Shown here: piece by piece, positions 16,825 to 24,362 of the stretch
How the letters are laid out: each line of letters opens with the position of its first letter
Numbering within the stretch: position 1 is the first letter of the stretch
DNA from: Pseudomonas bananamidigenes
GTDB lineage: Bacteria; Pseudomonadota; Gammaproteobacteria; Pseudomonadales; Pseudomonadaceae
NCBI RefSeq assembly: GCF_001679645.1
Contig: NZ_LRUN01000047.1
Coordinates: 24,129-88,128 of the forward strand
Reading direction: 5' to 3'
Length of the DNA: 64,000 nt
The notes under the pieces: generated by a model
Databases searched by the model: none
The model's input: only the letters and a program-made list of their open reading frames with translations
What the model was told of the DNA's origin: nothing
Position numbers and translations under genes: made by a program

Positions 16825-17780
16825 GGCGCGTCCACCGCTGCACCCAGTAGGGTGCCGATGGCGAATTTCTCACGACGGCTGTTGAACAGATCGCTGAAGT
16901 TCAGCGCCTTGCCACCGGGCAATTGCAGGCGGGTCAGGCACAACGCCTGTTCGCCACAGGCAACCAGCAGACCGTCCTTGCTGGCGCCAAGGATGGTGCC
17001 CGGCGCGCCTTTGCCTTCGGCCAGCGTCGCCGCCAGCACTTTCAGGGCTTCACCGTTGAGCGTGCTGTGGGTGATCGGCCATGGGTTGAAGGCGCGGACC
17101 AGACGCTCCAGCTCGATGGCCGGGCGGCTCCAGTCGATGCGTGCTTCATCCTTGTTCAGTTTGTGGGCGTAGGTGGCGAGGTCATCGTTCTGCACTTCAC
17201 CTTCCAGGGTGCCGGCGGCGAGCCCGGCAATCGCCTGCACGACGGCGGGCGGGCCCATTTCGGCGAGGCGGTCGTGGAGGCTGCCGCCGGTGTCTTCGGC
17301 GCTGATCGGGGTCACGACCTTGAGCAGCATCGGCCCTGTGTCCAGGCCGGCTTCCATGCGCATCACGGTCACGCCACTTTCGGCGTCACCTGCTTCCACA
17401 GCGCGCTGGATCGGTGCTGCCCCGCGCCAGCGTGGCAGCAGCGAGGCGTGGCTGTTGATACAACCCAGACGCGGAATATCCAGCACCGCTTGCGGCAGGA
17501 TCAGGCCGTAGGCGACCACCACCATCAAGTCCGGTTTCAATGCCGCGAGTTCGGCTTGAGCGTCGGCATTGCGCAGGGTCGGCGGCTGCAACACCTGGAT
17601 ATTGTTTTCCAGGGCGAGTTGTTTGACCGGGCTCGGCATCAGTTTTTGTCCGCGACCGGCCGGACGATCCGGTTGGGTGTAGACGGCGACGATCTCGTAA
17701 GGGCTGTCCAGCAGGGCCTTGAGATGTTCGGCGGCGAATTCCGGGGTACCGGCAAAAACGATGCGCAATGGCTCAGTCAT
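16821..17780 (-). CDS. fmt: Methionyl-tRNA formyltransferase
   Basis: A 319-residue enzyme that formylates initiator Met-tRNA with 10-formyl-tetrahydrofolate. The N-terminus RIVFAGTPEFAAEHLKALL is typical. The catalytic Asn-His-Asp set lies in INSHASLLPRWRGAAPI and MEAGLDTGPML. The C-terminal OB-like domain that binds tRNA spans about 210-319. It is preceded by def, whose product removes the formyl group, but the two are separated by a strong hairpin with a U-rich tail. It overlaps rsmB by four bases. Confidence 0.97.
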   Translation of the reverse strand: MTEPLRIVFAGTPEFAAEHLKALLDSPYEIVAVYTQPDRPAGRGQKLMPSPVKQLALENNIQVLQPPTLRNADAQAELAALKPDLMVVVAYGLILPQAVLDIPRLGCINSHASLLPRWRGAAPIQRAVEAGDAESGVTVMRMEAGLDTGPMLLKVVTPISAEDTGGSLHDRLAEMGPPAVVQAIAGLAAGTLEGEVQNDDLATYAHKLNKDEARIDWSRPAIELERLVRAFNPWPITHSTLNGEALKVLAATLAEGKGAPGTILGASKDGLLVACGEQALCLTRLQLPGGKALNFSDLFNSRREKFAIGTLLGAAVDAP

Positions 17781-17794
17781 GGGGGGAATCTCGT

Positions 17795-17826
17795 AAAAAG
17801 AAAAAGGCTTGCCGCGGCAAGCCTTT
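17795..17826 (-). terminator. Hairpin between def and fmt (terminator or attenuator)
   Basis: A 24-base perfect palindrome (17803-17826) built from AAAGGCTTGCCG and its complement is followed, in the def-to-fmt direction, by a T-rich tail (TTCTTTTTA). It would end or weaken def transcripts before fmt. Confidence 0.75.
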
Positions 17827-17837
17827 GGAGAGGGGCA

Positions 17838-18344
17838 TCAAGCGTTCTGGCGGTGCTGCTTTTCCAGTTTCTTCTTGATCCGGTCGCGTTTGAGCGTGGA
17901 CAGGTAATCGACGAACAGCTTGCCGTTGAGGTGGTCGCATTCGTGCTGGATGCACACCGCGAGCAGACCTTCGGCGATCAGTTCGTATGGCTGGCCGTCA
18001 CGGTCCAGCGCCTTGATCCTGACCTTCTGCGGGCGGTCGACGTTTTCGTAGAAGCCCGGCACCGAGAGGCAGCCTTCCTGATATTGCTCCATTTCGTCGG
18101 TCAGCGGTTCGAACTCGGGGTTGATGAACACCCGGGGTTCGGTGCGGTCTTCGGAAAGGTCCATCACGACGATACGTTTGTGCACGTTGACCTGGGTCGC
18201 GGCAAGGCCGATGCCCGGCGCTTCATACATTGTTTCAAACATGTCATCGACCAGTTGACGCACTTCGTCGTCCACTACGGCCACAGGTTTGGCGATAGTG
18301 CGCAGACGCGGGTCCGGAAATTCGAGGATGTTCAAAATGGCCAT
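17838..18344 (-). CDS. def: Peptide deformylase
   Basis: A 168-residue metalloenzyme that removes the N-formyl group from new proteins. All three family motifs are intact: GIGLAATQV (44-52), EGCLSVP with metal ligand C92, and HECDHLNG with ligands H134 and H138 and catalytic E135. I chose ATG 18344 (MAILNILEFPDPRL), the standard start, although no strong ribosome site precedes it. It is divergent from the LysM gene and is followed by fmt after a hairpin at 17803-17826. Confidence 0.96.
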   Translation of the reverse strand: MAILNILEFPDPRLRTIAKPVAVVDDEVRQLVDDMFETMYEAPGIGLAATQVNVHKRIVVMDLSEDRTEPRVFINPEFEPLTDEMEQYQEGCLSVPGFYENVDRPQKVRIKALDRDGQPYELIAEGLLAVCIQHECDHLNGKLFVDYLSTLKRDRIKKKLEKQHRQNA

Positions 18345-18514
18345 AAGCTTGATTGCTGCACGTGTGAGGTAAAGTCGGGTCGATGGCCTGGCGGGTCCGA
18401 AGATGCAGGCTACCGTTGTGAAACGTAGCGCCTTGCTTTTCAGCGTAGAGCAGGGAGCGAGCCACGGGGGCTCTGGCGTTTCACGCGAACGCACATGATA
18501 AAGGGATTCACCGC

Positions 18515-19540
18515 ATGAGGAAATCACTACTCGCCCTGCTGTTTCTGGCCTCGGCCGGCGCCGCATACGGGCAAGTGCAACTCAAGGAAGGTTTTCCACA
18601 GCAATACACGGTGGTTTCGGGGGATACACTCTGGGACATATCCGGCAAATATCTGCGCGAACCCTGGCAGTGGCCACAACTGTGGCGGGCCAATCCGCAG
18701 ATCGAAAACCCCAACCTGATCTATCCGGGCGACACCCTGACGCTCAGTTACGTCAACGGCCAGCCACGTCTGACCCTCAATCGCGGGGCGTCGCGCGGCA
18801 CCATCAAACTTTCGCCCAGGATCCGCAGCAGCCCGGTGGCCGAGGCGATTCCGAGCATTCCGCTCAAATCCATCAACAGCTTTCTGCTGAGCAACCGGAT
18901 CGTCGACAAGGTCGAGGACTTCGACAAGGCGCCGTACATCGTCGCCGGCGATGCGGAGCGCGTGCTCAGCGGCACCGGCGACCGGATCTTCGCCCGTGGC
19001 CATTTCGATCCGGGCCAGCCGGTCTACGGCATCTTCCGTCAGGGCAAGGTCTATACCGATCCACAGACCAAGGAGTTTCTGGGGATCAACGCCGACGATG
19101 TCGGCGGCGGTGAAATCGTCGCCACCGAAGGCGACGTCGCCACCCTCGCCCTGCAACGCACGACCCAGGAAGTACGCCTCGGCGACCGTCTGTTCGGTGG
19201 CGAAGAGCGTTCGATCAACTCGACTTTCATGCCCAGTGCTCCCGCCACCGACATCAACGGCCTGATCATCGATGTGCCGCGTGGCGTCACGCAGATCGGC
19301 GCGATGGACGTGGTGACACTCAACAAGGGCAAGCGCGACGGACTCGCCGAGGGCAATGTGCTGGTGGTGATGAAAACCGGGGAAACCGTACGCGACCGGA
19401 TCACCGGTCAGCCGCTGAAAATCCCCGATGAACGTGCCGGATTGCTGATGGTGTTCCGTACCTACGACAAGCTCAGTTACGGCCTCGTCCTGAACGCGTC
19501 GCGCTCGCTGGCAGTGCTGGACAAGGTGCGAAATCCTTAG
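18515..19540 (+). CDS. Secreted LysM-domain protein
   Basis: A 341-residue exported protein. A signal peptide covers about residues 1-20 (MRKSLLALLFLASAGAAYGQ, cleavage after AYG). A single LysM peptidoglycan-binding domain follows at about 30-80 (YTVVSGDTLWDISGKYLREP ... NPNLIYPGDTLTL). The remaining 250 residues show no catalytic motif I recognise. It is the conserved neighbour of def and dprA in pseudomonads. It probably binds the cell wall from the periplasm; the exact role is unknown. Confidence 0.88.
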   Translation: MRKSLLALLFLASAGAAYGQVQLKEGFPQQYTVVSGDTLWDISGKYLREPWQWPQLWRANPQIENPNLIYPGDTLTLSYVNGQPRLTLNRGASRGTIKLSPRIRSSPVAEAIPSIPLKSINSFLLSNRIVDKVEDFDKAPYIVAGDAERVLSGTGDRIFARGHFDPGQPVYGIFRQGKVYTDPQTKEFLGINADDVGGGEIVATEGDVATLALQRTTQEVRLGDRLFGGEERSINSTFMPSAPATDINGLIIDVPRGVTQIGAMDVVTLNKGKRDGLAEGNVLVVMKTGETVRDRITGQPLKIPDERAGLLMVFRTYDKLSYGLVLNASRSLAVLDKVRNP

Positions 19541-19565
19541 CTGACTTCACAAGTTACCAACAGAG

Positions 19566-19574
19566 TTATCCACA
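19566..19574 (+). promoter_or_regulatory. Intergenic DnaA box
   Basis: Perfect TTATCCACA in the short gap between the LysM gene and dprA. Confidence 0.6.
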
Positions 19575-19619
19575 GCTTGTCCCGAAGGGTTCGGGGCTGA
19601 TGACGATCAAGGATGATCC

Positions 19620-20720
19620 ATGATGATGCCTGTCTGTACGTCGGTTTCCCCGGCGGAACTGGAGGCGCGTTTGCGCCTGCACCGCCTGCCGGAAATCGGC
19701 CCGAAACGTTTTGCCCGATTGCTCGAAGCGTTCGGTTCTGCGTCCAAGGCCCTCAGCGCGCCGGCCAGTGCCTGGCGCTCGCTGGGATTGCCGGCGGCGA
19801 GCGCCGAAGCTCGCCGCTGTCCTGAAGTGCGCGACGGCGCCAGCCACGCACTGCGCTGGCTGGAGCGGCCACGGCAGCATCTGTTGATGTGGGACCAGGC
19901 GGATTACCCGGCGTTGCTGGCGCAGATTCCTGATCCACCGCCCTTGCTGTTTGTCGCCGGGGATCCCGCCATTCTGGAAAAACCGCAACTGGCGATGGTC
20001 GGCAGCCGACGTGCCTCGCGTCCGGGCATGGACACGGCGGCGGCGTTTTCCCGGAGTCTGGCCGGAGCCGGTTTTGTCATCACCAGTGGCCTGGCCCTGG
20101 GAATCGATGCAGCGGCCCATCAGGCGGCGGTGGACGTCGGCGGGCAGACCGTCGGCGTGCTGGGTACCGGGCTGGAAAAATTTTACCCACAGCGCAATCG
20201 ACGGCTGGCGGACGCGATGATTGCCTCCGGCGGCGCGGTGCTTTCGGAATTTCCACTGGACGCCGGACCGACGGCGAGCAACTTCCCCAGGCGTAACCGG
20301 ATCATCAGCGGTTTGTCCCTCGGCGTGCTGGTGGTCGAGGCCAGTGTGGCCAGCGGCTCTCTGATCACGGCGCGACTGGCGGCGGAACAGGGCCGCGAGG
20401 TTTACGCGATTCCGGGGTCGATCCACCATCCCGGTGCGCGCGGATGCCACCAGTTGATCCGTGATGGCGCTGTGCTGGTGGAGACCGTCGAACACATCCT
20501 CGAAGCCCTGCGTGGCTGGCAGTACCTGCCGGCATCCGCGACTGCGCCGGGCTCCGACAGCCCGTTGCTGCGCCTGCTGCATGCGGCCCCGCACACCAGC
20601 GAAGGGCTGGCCGAGAGCAGTGGCTGGGCGTTGCCCAAAGTGCTGGCGGCACTGACCGAACTGGAGATGGAGGGGCGAGCGGTGTGCGAAAACGGTCGCT
20701 GGTTTGCACGGGCAAGCTAG
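19620..20720 (+). CDS. dprA: DNA-processing protein DprA
   Basis: A 366-residue single-strand DNA-binding protein that loads RecA on incoming DNA during transformation. A SAM-like N-terminal helical part (LHRLPEIGPKRFARLLEAFG) is followed by the Rossmann core with GSRRASRPGMDTAAAFSRSLA and ITSGLALGIDAAAHQAA. A winged-helix C-terminal domain spans about 300-366. Three in-frame ATG codons start it; the first, at 19620, has AAGGA at the best distance. It leads a dprA-tsaC pair, as in many bacteria. Pseudomonads are not generally naturally competent, so the in vivo role is open. Confidence 0.95.
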   Translation: MMMPVCTSVSPAELEARLRLHRLPEIGPKRFARLLEAFGSASKALSAPASAWRSLGLPAASAEARRCPEVRDGASHALRWLERPRQHLLMWDQADYPALLAQIPDPPPLLFVAGDPAILEKPQLAMVGSRRASRPGMDTAAAFSRSLAGAGFVITSGLALGIDAAAHQAAVDVGGQTVGVLGTGLEKFYPQRNRRLADAMIASGGAVLSEFPLDAGPTASNFPRRNRIISGLSLGVLVVEASVASGSLITARLAAEQGREVYAIPGSIHHPGARGCHQLIRDGAVLVETVEHILEALRGWQYLPASATAPGSDSPLLRLLHAAPHTSEGLAESSGWALPKVLAALTELEMEGRAVCENGRWFARAS

Positions 20721-20775
20721 GTTTTACATTGAAGATCGGTAAACTGCGCGAAACCTGTTTGCGGAGAGTTTTTTC

Positions 20776-21333
20776 ATGGTCAACAGTTGGCGTGTGCAAC
20801 AAGCCGCACGAGAAATTCGCGCCGGGGCGGTGATTGCCTATCCAACCGAAGCCGTCTGGGGGCTGGGGTGCGATCCATGGAATGAAGAAGCGGTGGATCG
20901 CCTTTTGGCGATCAAGAACCGTTCGGTGGACAAGGGACTGATTCTGGTCGCCGACAACATTCGGCAGTTCGATTTCCTGTTCGAGGATTTCCCCCAGGAC
21001 TGGATCGACCGCATGGCCAGTACCTGGCCGGGTCCGAACACCTGGCTGGTGCCGCACCAGAACCTGTTGCCGGAGTGGGTGACCGGTGTGCATGACACCG
21101 TGGCGCTGCGGGTCAGCGATCATCCGCAGGTGCGGGATCTGTGCTCGCTGGTGGGGCCGCTGATTTCGACCTCGGCCAACCCGCAGGGACGGCCGGCGGC
21201 GAAGAGTCGCTTGCGGGTCGAGCAGTATTTTCGCGGGCAGGTCGATCTGGTGCTGGGCGGCATGCTGGGCGGCCGCAAGAACCCGAGCCTGATCCGCGAT
21301 CTGGCTACCGGCAAGGTCGTGCGCCCGGCCTGA
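20776..21333 (+). CDS. tsaC: L-threonylcarbamoyladenylate synthase TsaC
   Basis: A 185-residue YrdC-family enzyme that makes threonylcarbamoyl-AMP from threonine, bicarbonate and ATP, the first step of t6A37 tRNA modification. The N-terminal AYPTEAVWGLGCDP and the LKNRSVDKG-like KNRSVDKGLILVADN region form the substrate cleft, and LVGPLISTSANPQGRPAAKS is the family C-terminal motif. It lacks the extra Sua5 domain, so it is the short type. It follows dprA by 55 bases and is convergent with the quinone oxidoreductase gene. Confidence 0.95.
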   Translation: MVNSWRVQQAAREIRAGAVIAYPTEAVWGLGCDPWNEEAVDRLLAIKNRSVDKGLILVADNIRQFDFLFEDFPQDWIDRMASTWPGPNTWLVPHQNLLPEWVTGVHDTVALRVSDHPQVRDLCSLVGPLISTSANPQGRPAAKSRLRVEQYFRGQVDLVLGGMLGGRKNPSLIRDLATGKVVRPA

Positions 21334-21347
21334 CACCGTGGTGATTT

Positions 21348-21375
21348 GTGGCGAGGGAGCAAACGCCCTCGCCAC
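21348..21375. repeat. REP-like hairpin between tsaC and qor
   Basis: GTGGCGAGGG (21348-21357) pairs with CCCTCGCCAC (21366-21375). The sequence resembles one arm of the REP pair at 25983-26116 and lies between convergent genes, where it may also stop transcripts. Confidence 0.65.
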
Positions 21376-21382
21376 CTTCGGT

Positions 21383-22360
21383 CTATGGCAACAGAATGGT
21401 CGAGCCAGTGGTACGCCGCGCCGACAACTCGGTCTGCGCCTTCGCCGCATCCGCCAGTGGATAACGCTGACCGATATCCACTTTCAGCTTGCCGCTGGTG
21501 ATCATTCCGAACAATTCATCCGCCATGCGCTGCAGGTTCTCGGCGTTGTTGGCGTAGGTCGCCAGGGTTGGCCGGGTGACGTACAGCGAGCCTTTCGCCG
21601 CCAGAATGCCCAGATTGACCCCGTCCACCGCGCCGGACGCATTGCCGAAACTCACCAGCAGCCCCCGTGGTGCCACGCAATCCAGCGAGGCGAGCCAGGT
21701 GTCCTTGCCGACGCCGTCGTAGACGACCGGGACTTTCTTCCCGTCGGTCAGTTCCAGCACTCGTTGCGCGACATTTTCGTGGCTGTAGTCGATGGTTTCC
21801 CAGGCGCCGTGGGCCTTGGCCAGTTCGGCTTTGGCTTGCGAGCTGACGGTGCCGATCAGCTTCACGCCCAGGGCTTTCGCCCATTGGCAGGCGAGCAAAC
21901 CGACGCCGCCGGCCGCCGCGTGGAACAGAATGGTTTCGCCACCCTTGAGTTCATAAGTCTGGCGCAGCAGGTACTGCACGGTCAGACCCTTGAGCATTAC
22001 GCCCGCTGCGGTTTCGAAGCTGATGTCGTCCGGCAGGTGCACCAGATTCGCCTCGGGCAGGACATGCACGTCGCTGTACGCGCCCAGCGGACCGCTGCCG
22101 TACGCCACGCGGTCACCGACCTTGAACCGGGTAACGGCGCTGCCCACGGCCTCGACGATGCCCGCGCCTTCCGCACCCACACCCGACGGCAATGCCGGCG
22201 GCGCATACAGACCGCTGCGGTAGTAGGTGTCGATGAAGTTAAGGCCGATGGCCTTGTTGCTCACGCGGACCTGCTGCGGGCCGGGCTCGGCGGGCTGGTA
22301 GTCAATGTATTCGAGCACTTCGGGGCCGCCATGGGCGCGGAACTGGATTCGCTTGGCCAT
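21383..22360 (-). CDS. qor: NADPH:quinone oxidoreductase (zeta-crystallin type)
   Basis: A 325-residue medium-chain dehydrogenase of the quinone reductase branch. The N-terminal MAKRIQFRAHGGPEVLEY, the GVGAEGAGIVEAVG substrate-domain loop and the nucleotide loop AAAGGVGLLACQWAKALG are present; the catalytic-zinc cysteines of alcohol dehydrogenases are absent, as expected for this group. It would reduce quinones with one electron from NADPH. ATG 22360 is preceded by GGAG. A longer in-frame start at 22525 would overlap hemF and is not supported. It is divergent from hemF. Confidence 0.93.
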   Translation of the reverse strand: MAKRIQFRAHGGPEVLEYIDYQPAEPGPQQVRVSNKAIGLNFIDTYYRSGLYAPPALPSGVGAEGAGIVEAVGSAVTRFKVGDRVAYGSGPLGAYSDVHVLPEANLVHLPDDISFETAAGVMLKGLTVQYLLRQTYELKGGETILFHAAAGGVGLLACQWAKALGVKLIGTVSSQAKAELAKAHGAWETIDYSHENVAQRVLELTDGKKVPVVYDGVGKDTWLASLDCVAPRGLLVSFGNASGAVDGVNLGILAAKGSLYVTRPTLATYANNAENLQRMADELFGMITSGKLKVDIGQRYPLADAAKAQTELSARRTTGSTILLP

Positions 22361-22409
22361 CTGCCTACTCCTCGGGACGATTCGGAAGGCCCCTATCGAA
22401 CTCCCCTGC

Positions 22410-22423
22410 TTGATCTTCGTCAA
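22410..22423. promoter_or_regulatory. Anr/FNR-type box upstream of hemF
   Basis: TTGATCTTCGTCAA matches the TTGAT-N4-ATCAA consensus with one mismatch. A likely -10 (TATGCT, 22448-22453) places its centre near -41 to -43 from the expected start, the classical activator position. hemF of P. aeruginosa is known to respond to Anr. Confidence 0.7.
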
Positions 22424-22511
22424 CTGCGGCGTGCCGGCCTGCGATGGTATGCTACGCGCCCATTTGCGCCGCCCCTCGCCCACGGGGCGATGCCCGATCC
22501 AAGGTGATGCC

Positions 22512-23426
22512 ATGACGACCCGCACCGAAGCCGTAAAGGCCTATCTGCTCGACCTGCAAGACCGCATCTGCGCGGCGCTGGAATCCGAAGACGGCGGTAC
22601 ACGCTTCGTCGAAGACGCCTGGACCCGTGCGGCCGGCGGTGGCGGTCGCACCCGGGTGATCGAGAACGGTACGGTGATCGAAAAGGGCGGCGTCAACTTT
22701 TCCCACGTCTTCGGCAGCGGTCTGCCGCCGTCCGCCAGCGCCCATCGTCCGGAGCTGGCCGGGCGCGGCTTCGAAGCCCTTGGCGTGTCGCTGGTGATCC
22801 ATCCGCACAACCCGCATGTGCCGACGTCCCACGCCAATGTGCGTTTTTTCATCGCCGAGAAGGAAGGCGAAGAACCGGTCTGGTGGTTCGGCGGTGGCTT
22901 TGACCTGACCCCGTACTATGGCAACGAAGAAGACTGCATCCACTGGCACCGCGTCGCCGAGCAGGCCTGTGCGCCGTTCGGTGCGGACGTCTACCCGCGC
23001 TACAAGGCCTGGTGCGACACCTATTTCCACATCAAGCATCGCCATGAACCACGGGGCATCGGCGGTCTGTTCTTCGATGACCTGAACGAATGGGATTTCG
23101 ACACCAGTTTCGCTTTCATGCGTGCCATCGGTGATGCCTACATCGACGCTTACCTGCCGATCGTGCAACGTCGCAAGAATGATGCGTTCACGGCCAAACA
23201 GCGTGAGTTCCAGGAATTCCGTCGCGGTCGCTATGTCGAGTTCAACCTGGTTTACGACCGTGGCACCCTGTTCGGTCTGCAATCGGGCGGGCGTACCGAG
23301 TCGATCCTGATGTCGCTGCCGCCGCAAGTGCGCTGGGCCTATGACTGGAAGGCCGAACCGGGCAGTGAAGAAGCACGCCTGACCGACTACTTCCTGCAAG
23401 ACCGCGACTGGCTGGCCCAGGCCTGA
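22512..23426 (+). CDS. hemF: Oxygen-dependent coproporphyrinogen III oxidase
   Basis: A 304-residue haem-biosynthesis enzyme that converts coproporphyrinogen III to protoporphyrinogen IX with O2. Family stretches include GGVNFSHVFG, HPHNPHVPTSHANVRFF, WWFGGGFDLTPYY and GRYVEFNLVYDRGTLFGLQ. The start is ATG 22512. An Anr-type box lies about 90 bases upstream (22410-22423), which fits low-oxygen induction. aroE follows 9 bases later, so the two are probably one operon. Confidence 0.97.
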   Translation: MTTRTEAVKAYLLDLQDRICAALESEDGGTRFVEDAWTRAAGGGGRTRVIENGTVIEKGGVNFSHVFGSGLPPSASAHRPELAGRGFEALGVSLVIHPHNPHVPTSHANVRFFIAEKEGEEPVWWFGGGFDLTPYYGNEEDCIHWHRVAEQACAPFGADVYPRYKAWCDTYFHIKHRHEPRGIGGLFFDDLNEWDFDTSFAFMRAIGDAYIDAYLPIVQRRKNDAFTAKQREFQEFRRGRYVEFNLVYDRGTLFGLQSGGRTESILMSLPPQVRWAYDWKAEPGSEEARLTDYFLQDRDWLAQA

Positions 23427-23435
23427 GGATTTCTG

Positions 23436-24257
23436 ATGGATCGTTACGTCGTTTTCGGTAACCCCATCGGCCACAGCAAGTCGCCGATGATTCACAGGCT
23501 GTTCGCCGAGCAGACCGGGCAGAGCCTCGATTACAGCACCCTTCTGGCGCCGCTCGACGACTTTTCCGGCAGCGCCACGGCGTTTTTCCGCGAAGGTCGC
23601 GGCGCCAACGTGACCGTACCGTTCAAGGAAGAGGCCTACCGCCTGGCCAACAGCCTGACCGACCGTGCCCAACGGGCGGGAGCAGTGAACACCCTGAGCA
23701 AACTCGCCGACGGCAGCCTGCTCGGGGATAACACCGACGGTGCCGGGCTGGTGCGGGACCTGACGGTCAACGCCGGGTTCAGCCTCACCGGCAAGCGCAT
23801 CCTGCTGCTCGGAGCCGGTGGCGCGGTGCGTGGCGCACTGGAGCCGTTGCTGGCGGAGAAACCGGCCTCGATGATCATTGCCAACCGTACCGTGGACAAG
23901 GCTGAGCGGCTGGCCGAGCTGTTCTGCGATCTGGGGCCGGTGTCGGCCAGCGGTTTCGACTGGCTGCGCGAGCCGGTGGACGTGATCATCAACGCCACCT
24001 CCGCCAGCCTCAGCGGCGATGTGCCGCCCATTGCTGCGAGCCTGATCGAACCGGGCAAGACCCTGTGCTACGACATGATGTACGGCAAGGAGCCGACCGC
24101 GTTCTGCCGCTGGGCCAGCGAACAGGGCGCGGGCGTGGTGATGGATGGCTTGGGCATGCTGGCGGAACAGGCGGCGGAAGCGTTTTTCCTGTGGCGTGGC
24201 GTACGTCCCGACACGACGCCGGTTCTGGCGGAACTGCGTCGGCAGTTGACGGAATAA
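23436..24257 (+). CDS. aroE: Shikimate dehydrogenase
   Basis: A 273-residue NADP-dependent enzyme that reduces 3-dehydroshikimate to shikimate in aromatic amino acid synthesis. The substrate site GNPIGHSKSPMIH, catalytic lysine in NVTVPFKEEAY and aspartate in GDNTDGAGLVRDL are intact, and the nucleotide loop reads LLGAGGAVRGAL. The ribosome site GAGGA precedes ATG 23436. It is the second gene of the hemF-aroE pair. A REP pair follows directly. Confidence 0.97.
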   Translation: MDRYVVFGNPIGHSKSPMIHRLFAEQTGQSLDYSTLLAPLDDFSGSATAFFREGRGANVTVPFKEEAYRLANSLTDRAQRAGAVNTLSKLADGSLLGDNTDGAGLVRDLTVNAGFSLTGKRILLLGAGGAVRGALEPLLAEKPASMIIANRTVDKAERLAELFCDLGPVSASGFDWLREPVDVIINATSASLSGDVPPIAASLIEPGKTLCYDMMYGKEPTAFCRWASEQGAGVVMDGLGMLAEQAAEAFFLWRGVRPDTTPVLAELRRQLTE

Positions 24258-24262
24258 TACCT

Positions 24263-24350
24263 GTGGGAGCGAGCTTGCTCGCGATGACGTCGCCAGATCC
24301 AGAATCAATCTGACAGACAGACCGCCATCGCGAGCAAGCTCGCTCCCACA
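24263..24350. repeat. REP pair (REPIN), GAGCGAGCTTGCTCGC type
   Basis: Two near-identical inverted arms (TGTGGGAGCGAGCTTGCTCG at 24263 onward and its complement ending at 24350) flank about 40 unrelated bases. It lies between convergent aroE and the SulP gene, as is typical for REPINs of the P. fluorescens group. Confidence 0.85.
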
Positions 24351-24362
24351 ATGGGTTCTTCT

